In this document: positions 46,029 through 54,780 of the stretch, piece by piece
Layout: each line of letters begins with the position of its first letter
How positions within the stretch are numbered: the stretch's first letter is position 1
Assembly (NCBI GenBank): GCA_963799245.1
Contig: CAWCWN010000001.1
Coordinates: 1 to 64,000 of the forward strand
Length of the DNA stretch: 64,000 nt
Direction: 5' to 3'
Origin: CAWCWN01 sp963799245
GTDB lineage: Bacteria; Chloroflexota; Ktedonobacteria; Ktedonobacterales; Ktedonobacteraceae
Made by a program: the position numbers and the translations under genes
Notes under the pieces: model-generated
What the model was told of the DNA's origin: nothing
Seen by the model: the letters and a program-made list of their open reading frames with translations, nothing else
Databases searched by the model: none

Positions 46029-46616
46029 TCACTCGTTTGATTCTTCCAGAAAAGAGGTATTCAGGTAGATGTCGGCAACCGGGAAGCGGAGGCTGAGGCT
46101 GCACAGTTCGATCATGTCGCCGAGTCCGAGGGTATAGAGCGACCAGAAGCCCTGTTTCTCGCGGCGGAAGACTTCGACCAGAGGAAATTCGGAACTGATC
46201 AGCAGATATTCCTGGATACTGGGGCAGGAACGGTACTGCAAGGACTTCTGGCCGCGATCGCGCGCTTCGGTGGTTGGAGAGAGGACTTCTGCCACCAGCG
46301 AGGGATAGCGGATAACTTCCTGAGCGCCGCGATCAAGTGGATCGCAACTCACCGTGACATCGGGACAGACACGGTAATGTTCAGAGAGCTGTACATAGAC
46401 ATCTGAATTGTAGACAATACAGCGGCGTTCACGCAAGAACGCTTGCAGCAGACCATTGAGGTTGGAACCGATGATGGCATGATCCGGGCTGCCACCTGTC
46501 ATCATATAGACACGGCCGTCCAGATACTCATAGGCATGTTCAGAGTCCTGCTCGACGAGGGCGAGATATTCTTCAAAGTTCATCCGTTCATAATATGCGC
46601 TGCGTCCTACTGCCAT
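46029..46616 (-). CDS. Uma2 family (DUF820) restriction-like endonuclease
   Basis: 195 residues with the PD-(D/E)XK-like Uma2 pattern: MNFEEYLALVEQDSEHAYEY, LDGRVYMMTGGSPDHA, VCPDVTVSCD (Asp), LVAEVLSPTTEARDRGQK (Glu and Lys) and SIQEYLLISSE. Function of Uma2 proteins is not settled; they are abundant in Cyanobacteria and Chloroflexi, and some are near mobile elements. Here it sits between two IS3-like copies, its stop five bases from the end of copy 2. Confidence 0.9.
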   Translation of the reverse strand: MAVGRSAYYERMNFEEYLALVEQDSEHAYEYLDGRVYMMTGGSPDHAIIGSNLNGLLQAFLRERRCIVYNSDVYVQLSEHYRVCPDVTVSCDPLDRGAQEVIRYPSLVAEVLSPTTEARDRGQKSLQYRSCPSIQEYLLISSEFPLVEVFRREKQGFWSLYTLGLGDMIELCSLSLRFPVADIYLNTSFLEESNE

Positions 46617-47004
46617 CGATCACTACTTTCCGGTCGCGAAGAGTGGTACATACGCCGTCGTGTTATCGGTTACATTATACCATATCTGTATGCCTTCCCA
46701 CTTAGCGAGGAGGCATAGGTTGTGCTGGCTACTTCGCTGATCCGTATGGGAAATGGATGATGTAATCGCTTCGCTTCTTCTCTGCTTTGACAATCGGAGG
46801 CAAAATGAAGCGAGGATTTTCCCTCCTCTGGCAGTCCTCGCCATTTTAGCTGCAAAGCAATCTCACCATGAAACATTTTCCGTCTTATACAACGGCCCGT
46901 AAAACCCCCGTGTTTTAAACGGGGGATAGAAGGCCTACCTTATGGGGCGAGAGAGGTGGGGATACTGTTGGACACTTTACGGCGTATATACTATACTGTA
47001 AAGC

Positions 47005-48186
47005 ATGAAACAGAAGACAGCCTACAAGTATCGCTTCTACCCGAGTGATGAACAAAAGCGCATCCTGACACAGACATTCGGATGTTGCCGCTCTGTCTAG
47101 AATTGGGCGTTGCGCCAACGTACGGATGCATACTACCAACATGATGAGCGTCTGTCCTACGAAGGCACAGCCCAACGCCTGGTACTGCTCAAGCAGCAGG
47201 AAGAGACGGCGTGGCTCCATGCGGTTTCTTCTGTGCCGCTCCAACCAGCTCTCAGGCATCTCGATCAAGCCTTGCGCAACTTCTTTGAAGGACGTGCTGA
47301 CTATCCCACCTTCAAAAAGAAACGCCATCAGCAATCGGCTACCTATGCCAGCAAGGCCTTCACTTGGGACACACGCGCCATCACCCTTGCACAGATGGAT
47401 GTCCCTCTTGACATCACGTGGCACCGTTCGTTGCCCGATGGATGTAAGCCAAGGAGTGTCACTCTCACCAGAGATGAAGCTGAGCGTTACTTTGTCTCCA
47501 TCCTGGTAGAAGAAGACATTCAGCCATTGGAAGTCACACCTAAGACGGTTGGGCTTGACCTGGGCTTGAAGTCTATGGTGATCAGCTCCGATGGGCACAC
47601 CTACGGCAATCCCAAATTCTTCGCCAAGGATGAGAAACGCCTGGCAAAAGCACAGAGGCGGCATGCTCAGAAGAGAAAAGGCTCTCAGAAGAGCAACAAA
47701 GCTCGGCTCACGGTGGCTCGCATCCATACAAAGAGTGCAGACCGCAGACGAGACTACCAACACCAGCTCTCGGTTCGCATCATACGCGAAAACCAAGTCG
47801 TATGCGTCGAGAGTCGGCAAGTCAAGCATCTGGTCAAAAACCACTGCCTGGCAAAAGCTCTCAGTGACGTGGGTTGGTCTGACGTTGTCTGACAACTTGA
47901 GTACAAAGCCTCCTGGTATGGACGAACCCTGGTCAAGATTGACAAGTGGTATCCGTCCTCCAAACGCTGCTTTGACTGTGGTCATATTCTCGACGCCTTC
48001 ACCTTGGATGTACGATCGTGGGCGTGCCCCGAATGTGGGGTTGTCCATGACCGCGACATCAATGCCGCACAGAACAATTTGGCCGCGGGGCTCGCGGTTG
48101 CTGCCTGTGGAGAGGCCGTAAGACCTGGTGCGGTGAAGAAAACCAAGCCAGGCCAGCCTCAGCGAAGCAGGAAAGCCTCTCAGTGA
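47005..48186 (+). pseudogene. tnpB: TnpB nuclease with two nonsense codons
   Basis: RNA-guided nuclease of the IS200/IS605 family, ancestor of Cas12. The frame from ATG 47005 reads YKYRFYPSDEQKRILTQTFG, CCRSV, TAG at 47098-47100, NWALRQRTDA and on to a TGA at 47890-47892, then QLEYKASWYGRTLVKIDKWY. RuvC residues: Asp in TVGLDLGLKSMVISSDG, Glu in VVCVESRQVKHLV, last Asp in HDRDINAAQNNLA. The zinc ribbon RCFDCG and ACPECG is intact. Both stops differ from a sense codon by one base (Tyr or Trp; CGA to TGA). Inactive. Confidence 0.88.
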
Positions 48187-48226
48187 TGAGAGGAAACCCC
48201 CGTGCTTTAGCCGGGGGAGATGTCAC
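48120..48226 (+). ncRNA. Probable omega-RNA scaffold of the TnpB element
   Basis: In IS200/IS605 elements the 3' end of tnpB and the right end encode the guide RNA, whose guide is the DNA just outside the right end. Here the hairpin AACCCCCGTGCTTTAGCCGG then GGG lies at 48193-48215. Position only; no expression evidence. Confidence 0.4.
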
Positions 48227-48301
48227 GACAGTGCTGAGAGCATCTCCGGAGGCACTCTCTGAACATCTCGGGCATCTATTTCTGCGAATGAAAGGAGGAT
48301 T

Positions 48302-49426
48302 TCATGCACTTCTTTGATAATCATGGTGTAATCCACCCAGGACCGGGAAGAAGATGACCTTGCCACCTACATGACCTGGTGGAACAGGCTCACCATGCGG
48401 TTCTGGAATCTGTTGCTTGATCCCTTGATGTGGTCTGGCTCGATTGAAGTACTGGACAACATAGGCGTTGAGCACCCGCTGGAGTTGCATCTCATGCAGG
48501 ATGAGCATATGGTCGAGGCACTCCCGGCGCACACTTCCCAGAAAGCGTTCACAGATCGCATTCGCTCGCGGGGCGTGATACGGGGTGTTGAGAATCTCGA
48601 TACGACTCGTGTGCGCAACACGTGCGAAGGCCGTCCCAAACTTGCGATCGTTATCCCGCAGAAGGTATTTCGGCCCCTGTCCATACGCCGTGGCTTCCCG
48701 AAGCTGTTGTGCGGCCCAAGCGTCGGTGGGATAGCGTGTCACGCCGACATGGATCACTCTCCGCGAGTGCAGTTCGATGATGAAGAAAGCGAAAAGCGAA
48801 CGGAAGAAGAGGTCAGTGACTGGGAGACGCGTCGCAGGCCCAGATATCTTTGGCATGGTTGCGCAGAAAGATCCTCCAGTTCTGGCCACCTGGTCGAGTC
48901 GTACGCACCTGTCTCAGATATTTCTGGATCGAACGTTTGCTGACGTGAAGCCCCAACTTTAATAATTCGCCGCGGATCCGTTCCGCTCCCCAGAGCCGAT
49001 TCTGCGCCGCCATTTCCTTGATCAACGCTATGGATTCTGTGGGGATCTTTGGTTTAGAAGATGCTACTCTGGATTTGTACTTCCAAAAGAGGCGCGCATC
49101 CCTGGCGATGCCACCGCAGGGGCGTCGTCTTCCTGAACGATGAAAAGCGCTTGCTTCCAAGTTCGAACTACTCTTGCCAGAAGTACCAGGAGCATCCGAT
49201 CCCATTTGGGGCATGCTGGTTGTTTGACATGTCGGCGGAGGATGATGAGTTGCTGACGGAGGAGGGCGTTTTCTGCCACGAGTTCGGACCTGCTTCTGGC
49301 AAAATCAGTTGCCGTTCCCAAGATAAGAGAGGTAGTAGATGGTTTTGTCCAGTCGAGGAAGCAGTGATTAAGCGCCTGAAAGCAGTTGCTTGTTAATCGC
49401 TTGATGGAGGTGAGAAGACAATGCAC
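48302..49426 (-). pseudogene. Integrase-core transposase of IS3-like copy 3, frameshifted
   Basis: Three frames in order. N-terminal SELVAENALLRQQLIILRRH and LLARVVRTWKQALF (49426-about 49130); middle RLWGAERIRGELLKLGLHVS then IWACD (to about 48830); C-terminal VTDLFFRSLFAFFIIELHSR, LRDNDRKFGTAFA, NAICERFLGSVRRECLDHML and LGGLHHDYQRSA. Frameshifts near 49120 and 48840 inactivate it. Confidence 0.82.
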
Positions 49427-49665
49427 AGGATACGTTTCCCCTTATAAAGATGAGCAGGTGCCAATGCATATTGATTCTACACTCTCTCTGGCTCATCTGC
49501 AAGGCCCGATTTCGAGAACGGATCTTGCAAGTAGCCAGCACAGTAGGATTCACCCGAAAAAATATAGTGACCCCATTGGGATCGAGTAAATCTGCCCACC
49601 TTCTCAAGCAAGCGAACAGGAGCGTGAGGGAGTGGGCAGAAAGATGGTGACACTTTTTCGTGCAC

Positions 49666-50700
49666 TCAGGGCTGGAGCATCAGCTTATTGTTCTCATCAA
49701 AGGAGAAGTTCGCACTCTGCCAATGCCTATCCGGCTCAATGATCACGAAGTTGCCAATCCAGTGGTGCTTGTCCGGGTTCTTCGTTCCAGGACCAGCTTG
49801 GTAGATGCCGATAAAGGGATCGGGATCGAGAGTTCCATTGCTTGCGTAAGGCAGGTCCAGCATGGTGGTGATCCCTCCGAAAGGGGTGGGAAGGTCAGTG
49901 GCGTTGAGCCAGTCATCCAGGGAGACTTGCTGATAGGGGCCAGTAGTGATATATTGCCCCCACGCCGCGCTGTTCCAAGGGTTGAAAACGGCGAGCGAGC
50001 GGATCTGCACCCATCGGGTGGTCAGTGGATTGCCGGTGGCCCAGAAGCCGGCCACGAGCAGCGTATGCTCGGCATGATTGGCCAAGACGAGGACAGGTCT
50101 CCTATGGCGCGCTAGCGCTTTAGCCATGCTCAACGTCGCATCTTCAGAATCGGTATGATAGATGTGCTCGTGATACTTCATCTCGCCGGCGGGAGCTTCA
50201 TAATTCGTGGCGAAGGCCTGGATACGGGGATCCCCTCCAAAATCATACGCGATATTGCCCAGCGTAAAAGGACGGCGTTGGGGTCCGCTCCCCTTTGGCA
50301 CTAACGGTCCACCAGGGGGGATCATCAGATGATCCATATCCCAAAGGATCTGGCCGGCTTGCTCGTCGTTGGGATCTCCCGAGGCAGGTCCTTGATCACT
50401 TTGGTGAGGATAGCGAAGAGGGAGTTCTCGTGTGATATCATCATAGTTCACCAGGGCCTGCACCACGGCCACAAAGCAGTAATTCTTGGCAAACTGTGGC
50501 CAGGGACCATTGGGATCAACAGTACCGTCCAGATACACCCCGGTCGCGCGTGCGACGTCTTGCAAGTTGGCTCCGTAGTAGTGCAGCTCCTCGTGGCGGG
50601 ATGCGGCATGAGCCGAAGCGATACTTCCGATCGAAAGAGAACTGACAAGCGCGAGGCCTGCCAGGATGTCTATGAGAAGGCTTCTCACAGGTATACTCAT
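49666..50700 (-). CDS. Secreted C39-like peptidase-like protein
   Basis: 344 residues with a signal peptide (ILAGLALVSSLSIGSIASAHA, cleavage after about residue 32). The mature part has a Cys in FAKNYCFVAVVQALVNYDD at about residue 74, a His in LANHAEHTLLVAGFW and an Asn/Trp region VFNPWNSAAWGQYI. The order Cys, His, Asn/Asp fits papain-like C39-type peptidases. It lacks the ABC transporter found in bacteriocin processing, so it is probably an extracellular protease or inactive homologue. AAGGAAAGGAG precedes the ATG. Confidence 0.6.
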   Translation of the reverse strand: MSIPVRSLLIDILAGLALVSSLSIGSIASAHAASRHEELHYYGANLQDVARATGVYLDGTVDPNGPWPQFAKNYCFVAVVQALVNYDDITRELPLRYPHQSDQGPASGDPNDEQAGQILWDMDHLMIPPGGPLVPKGSGPQRRPFTLGNIAYDFGGDPRIQAFATNYEAPAGEMKYHEHIYHTDSEDATLSMAKALARHRRPVLVLANHAEHTLLVAGFWATGNPLTTRWVQIRSLAVFNPWNSAAWGQYITTGPYQQVSLDDWLNATDLPTPFGGITTMLDLPYASNGTLDPDPFIGIYQAGPGTKNPDKHHWIGNFVIIEPDRHWQSANFSFDENNKLMLQP

Positions 50701-50956
50701 AGTGTTCTCCTTTCCCTTAGAAGGTATGGCTTCTCTTCAAAGAAGCCGTGTAGTCGAAGGTGCGCTACTAGTATTCCTCCGTGGCTGCAGTGTGTGAAAA
50801 GGTGTGCATGTTCACCTTCTCGCTATCGCACCTAACATGCAAACATGAAAGACGTTGATTGATACTCAGGCTAGCATATCCCTAGCGCGTTAGCCAGATA
50901 TCGAATGCTATACTGAAAGAAGCCATACACATTGTCAAGCCCCACCCTGTGCTGAC

Positions 50957-51117
50957 CTGTGCTGGCTACTTTGGGTATCTGTTCTAAAAATGAGGGTCGT
51001 TGACGTCTCTACCCGTTCCTTTTTCGTGTCATCTTCACGTCAAGCAGGTGGCGAGAAAGTTTCTCAGACCTTTTTCACTCCTAGTTTTAGAACGGATATC
51101 CAAAGTAGCCAGCACAG
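50957..51117. repeat. 161-bp MITE (family B, IS3-like ends)
   Basis: Left CTGTGCTGGCTACTTTGGGT then ATCTGTTCTAAAA; right, read inward, CTGTGCTGGCTACTTTGGAT then ATCCGTTCTAAAA. About 33 bp of inverted ends with two differences. Non-coding interior with GACGTCTCTACCCGTTCC. A partial copy is at 25027-25151. Confidence 0.88.
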
Positions 51118-51179
51118 ATCTCATCGCGCGTGACACGGCGCATGTAGCCAGCACAGCCATTGGCGTGGCAAACCACATA

Positions 51180-52070
51180 TTAGCGTATGCTCCCGACAGT
51201 CACCCCCTCGATAAAGTATCGTTGGAACAGGATAAAGAGAATGATCTCTGGCAGGATAACCAAGACAGAGGCAGCCATCAGCAAATTGAGCTGTACATCG
51301 TGTAGCGAGCGAAAGAACTGCAAACCGATTGCCAGCGTGCGCTTGCTGTCATCTTGCAGGTAGATAAGCGGACCAAGGAAGTCATTCCAGGACGCAATCA
51401 TGGCAAAAATTGCTACTGTTGCAAGAGCAGGGCGGGCCATAGGCATGATGACGCGATACATAATCTGCAATTCGTGTGCCCCATCAATGCGGGCGGCCTC
51501 CAGCATCTCCGGCGGGATCTGCAATAGGAACTGGCGCAACAAGAAGATGAAGAACCCATTCCCAAAGCAAGCAGGCACGATCAGCGGCAAGAATGTGTTT
51601 ACCCAGTGCAGCGAGGCAAACATATCGAACAAGGGCACGGCGACAATAGGGAACGGAATGAAAATGGTGGCTATCACCAGGTAGAAGACAAAATCACGTC
51701 CTGGCCACTTGATGCACGCGAACCCATAGGCAATGAGCAAGTTAGAGACCACTGCTCCTACTGTACTCAACCCAGTGATGATTACAGTATTTACAAAGTA
51801 TTGCCCGAAGGGAATGGCGCTAACAGCATCAACAAAGTTTTGCCAGCGAAGCGACCGGGGCCAGATGGTCGGCGGGATGGATGTGAGTTCCGCTGGTGTC
51901 TTAAACGCCGTGATGACCATCCAGTACAAGGGGATGAGGAAAAGGATAGCCATGGCAAGCAAGAAGATTCTCGGCACGACTTTTTCACGAAGTGTACGAG
52001 CGACCAACCGGTGCTGGAATCGCTTTGGCTGACTGCCTGTTGTTCTTTGATGGGGCATAACCGATCTCAT
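51180..52070 (-). CDS. Carbohydrate ABC transporter permease (MalG-like)
   Basis: 296 residues, six predicted helices (VPRIFLLAMAILFLIPLYWM; YFVNTVIITGLSTVGAVVSN; FVFYLVIATIFIPFPIVAVP and more). The cytoplasmic EAA loop EAARIDGAHELQIMYRVIMP contacts the ATPase. CUT1-type sugar importer. Intact. AAGGAGAT lies 7 bases before ATG 52070. It is the third gene of the minus-strand operon after the binding protein and the MalF-like permease, both interrupted. No ATPase gene is in the window; CUT1 systems often share one (MsmK/MalK). Confidence 0.92.
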   Translation of the reverse strand: MRSVMPHQRTTGSQPKRFQHRLVARTLREKVVPRIFLLAMAILFLIPLYWMVITAFKTPAELTSIPPTIWPRSLRWQNFVDAVSAIPFGQYFVNTVIITGLSTVGAVVSNLLIAYGFACIKWPGRDFVFYLVIATIFIPFPIVAVPLFDMFASLHWVNTFLPLIVPACFGNGFFIFLLRQFLLQIPPEMLEAARIDGAHELQIMYRVIMPMARPALATVAIFAMIASWNDFLGPLIYLQDDSKRTLAIGLQFFRSLHDVQLNLLMAASVLVILPEIILFILFQRYFIEGVTVGSIR

Positions 52071-52448
52071 TGTGCTATCTCCTTATGCTTGCTGTGGATG
52101 AATGCTCGAACATACATCCCATTCCTCTAACTCACCAGTTCGTAGTGCACAAAGCGCTTCGTTGCTATGAAGAGCGCGAAGGCCAGCAGCAGGCCAATGA
52201 CAAACAGAACCAGTGCTACCGCCGAGGCATAGCCCAACTGTGCATAACGGAAAGCATTGTTGTAGAGGTAGTACACATAGAAGAGCGTCGCATTATTAGG
52301 GCCACCAGCAGTCATAATGTATGCCTGGGTGAAGACCTGCATCCCTGCGCTGAGACCAATAATAAGATTGTAGAGGATAATGGGCGTGAGCAACGGGAGC
52401 GTGATGCAGAAGAAGCTGCGTATCGACCCCGCACCATCTATCCTAGTA

Positions 52449-53741
52449 CACTGAGGCGTAAATAGTTCCATAGTTTAAGCCCTCAAAGCCTTTCCCTGAT
52501 AGGTCCATTTGAACGGCTTGGCCATCGTGTGATTGTAATACTCGATGAAGGCCAAGACCTTGGCTTGTAACTGCTCGACACTCGTGAAAGAGCCACGCTT
52601 GAGTAACTTGCGGACCAGAATACTGAGCCAGATTTCAATTTGGTTGAGCCAGGAGCTGTGCTTTGGCGTGTAATGGAACACGATTTGATGCGTGGGATCA
52701 CTCAAAAATGCTGCGCGACTGGTCATGGAGGCAAGAATCCCGCTTTCGCCTTTGACGCCCAAATCCGCATCAATGCCACTGCGCTCTGCGACGAAGCGGA
52801 CCAGCGTTTCGGACTGATGGATGTTGAGATTGTCACAGACAACATGCCAACGGGTCGCCTTAGGATCAGTGGCCACCACCGCCTGGACATGGGCCAGGAA
52901 ATCTGCCTCGGTCCTCGTGGGTCCAGCATGTGGAGCCACCACCTTTCCTGTCACCACATCTCGACTGACAATGAAGGCGCGTGTGCCATGGCGAATATAC
53001 TCAAACTCACGTCGCTCCACTTTTCCAGGCGCCAGCGGCAATCCCGGCTGCTTGCGCTCCAGTGCCTGGACACCGGTCAGTTCATCCGTACTCATGGTCC
53101 GTTCTCCTTGTTTGGCCAGATCGGGAGCCTGTCGATAGACCTGACAGATCTCCCCAATCGTTTCTTCCCGCCGCGGATCAGCCGGAGGGGTTAACCAATA
53201 GCGGATCAGATGCGGTTGGAGATCCCTTTTTTTAACACCCGAGCGGCATGCCGTGCAGAGATGCTGGGCACAATCCCACGGCGCATCACTTCGTCGGCGA
53301 TTTCCTGGCCCGTCCAGTGGCTGATCGGACGTTCTTTCGGTTGCTCGCAAGCCAGGGCAACCATCTGGCAGGTTTGCTCTGCGGTGATCTCCGAAGGCCT
53401 TCCTGGGCGTTGGACATCGGTGAGCCGTTCGCTCACGGCAAGTTCTTCCAGCGAGACTGCTTGCAAACCAATCCAGCGCATCCGCCAACTGCGAACGGTA
53501 TCCACACTAACGCCCACCGCTCTGGCGATCTGGCTATTATTCTGGCCTTCTGCTGCTGCTAGGATCATTCGTCCTCGCTGTGCCACTTGCTGGGGGGTAC
53601 TATGTCGGCGCACCAGCGCTTCCAGCTCCCTTTGTTCCTGTTCACTCAACATCAACGCTTCCGGTTTGGGGCCACGCATGCTCTCTGTCCTCCTTTGTTC
53701 TGCTGGCCCTATTTTACTCCAGAACTATTTCAGCCGCAATG
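52449..53741 (-). mobile_element. IS630-family (Tc1/mariner-like) element
   Basis: Left end CACTGAGGCGTAAATAGTTC; right end, read inward, CATTGCGGCTGAAATAGTTC. TA on both sides (52447-52448 and 53742-53743). The joined target is CTAGTACTAG, a palindrome centred on TA. 1,293 bp. Confidence 0.92.
52475..53679 (-). CDS. IS630-family transposase, two frames joined by -1 shift at A7
   Basis: Frame 1 (53679-53206, 157 residues) is the helix-turn-helix half: RGRMILAAAEGQNNSQIARA, VGVSVDTVRSWRMRWIGL, ISARHAARVLKKGISNRI, stop. Seven A (coding strand, 53233-53227) lie at RVLKK. A -1 shift there gives RVLKKRDLQPHLIRYWL and continues in the 52475 frame with RWHVVCDNLNIHQSETLVRF (Asp) and HYTPKHSSWLNQIEIWLSIL (Glu), ending KALRA. 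A slip at A-AAA-AAG would make the full enzyme, as reported for several IS families. Both halves are otherwise undamaged. Confidence 0.85.
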
Positions 53742-54780
53742 TACTAGCAGCTTCGTATAATGTGCGTGGAATGCCACGTAGACCTGCCAGGAAAATCAGT
53801 GCGGCATTGCCTGCACCCAGTTGCGCCATTGCCACGATGACAATCTTGGCTCCATTAGGATCGCTCAGGTAGTTGATCTGCGGAAGGCCTAGTGATGCTA
53901 AGATGTAACTAACCAGCCCATACCCAGGGTTCAACAACGCCAAGAAGATAAACGACAAGGCAAAGATCGGCAGAATGGATGGCAAGTAGAGAGCCGCCCG
54001 GTATACCGCCACCTCCCGCACGCTGTGGTTCATCGTCACCGCGAGCAGAATAGCGACAACAATACCAATAGGTACTGCCAGGAGCGTATAGAACAGCGTG
54101 TTGTAGAGCGATATCCAGATTAAACCATCCGTGAAAAGGCGAGTGTAGTTTTGCCACCCAAGCCAGATCGGTGATTGAAAGCCGGAGTACCTCGTAAAGC
54201 TGAGCACAAGTGAATACAGAAGAGGATAAACAGTAAAAGCAAGGAAGCCAACAATCCATGGGCTGATAAACAGTAAGCCCTTTAGCAGATTGCGCCGCTC
54301 CTGCAGCTTGCTCGCATCCCGCTTCGGTGCGACTCTGCGTCGGGTTCTCTGTCGTGCTGCTATCATGATCTTATCTCCTATAGCACAGAATGTGTTGCAC
54401 ACACAAATGAACATTGAACAGTAAGAAAGCGAGATTCCCATGTTTGTACTTTGTACTGTGACAAGATGAGTTATACAGCTGACGCTTCACTGCTTGAGCG
54501 GACAATATTGCTGCAACTGCGGCTGCACTCGATTGTAGACTTCCTGTAGTGCCTGCCCCGGTGTCGCCGCGTTCAGGACAACCTTCTGCTGCGCCGTATC
54601 AAACTCGTCGGAAAGTTGTGCTCCAATGGGTAATGGCACACGACTTTGGGCGTAGCTGAGCATAGCCTTGAAGAACTTGTGGTTATCACTAAAAAGACTG
54701 TCATCTTTGAGGAGTGTTGCCCAGGTTGGCATATGGTCCGTCACCTTGGTATAGATGCGCTGTCCTTCAGGTCCGGTTAG

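Larger units (their letters stand above)
46900..48228 (+). mobile_element. IS200/IS605-type TnpB-only element
   Basis: The left subterminal hairpin AACCCCCGTGTTTTAAACGG then GGG, and the right one AACCCCCGTGCTTTAGCCGG then GGG, are the paired end hairpins expected for this family. No TnpA gene. It lies inside IS3-like copy 3. Exact ends are uncertain by a few bases because this class makes no target duplication. Confidence 0.8.
46721..49542 (-). mobile_element. IS3-like element, TGTGCTGGCTAC family, copy 3 (contains a TnpB element)
   Basis: Left end TGTGCTGGCTACTTCGCTGA then TCCG; right end, read inward, TGTGCTGGCTACTTGCAAGA then TCCGTTC. 2,822 bp in total. Without the nested TnpB element (about 1.33 kb) it would be about 1.5 kb, matching copies 1 and 2. 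Gene broken. Confidence 0.75.
52127..54366 (-). pseudogene. Carbohydrate ABC transporter permease (MalF-like), split by IS630
   Basis: N part 54366-53744: KGLLFISPWIVGFLAFTVYP, YNTLFYTLLAVPIGIVVAIL, LRGIPRTLYEAAST. C part 52446-52127: RIDGAGSIRSFFCITLPLLT, PIILYNLIIGLSAGMQVFTQ and on to HYELVS. Removing 52449-53741 and one TA joins them in frame as YEAASTRIDGAGSIRSF, the EAA motif itself. ATG 54366 follows AGGAGAT. Without the IS this would be an intact permease of about 310 residues. Confidence 0.92.

Noticed and set aside
46915..48048. A 377-residue minus-strand frame
   Set aside because: Antisense of the tnpB gene; the plus strand carries the RuvC and zinc-ribbon motifs.
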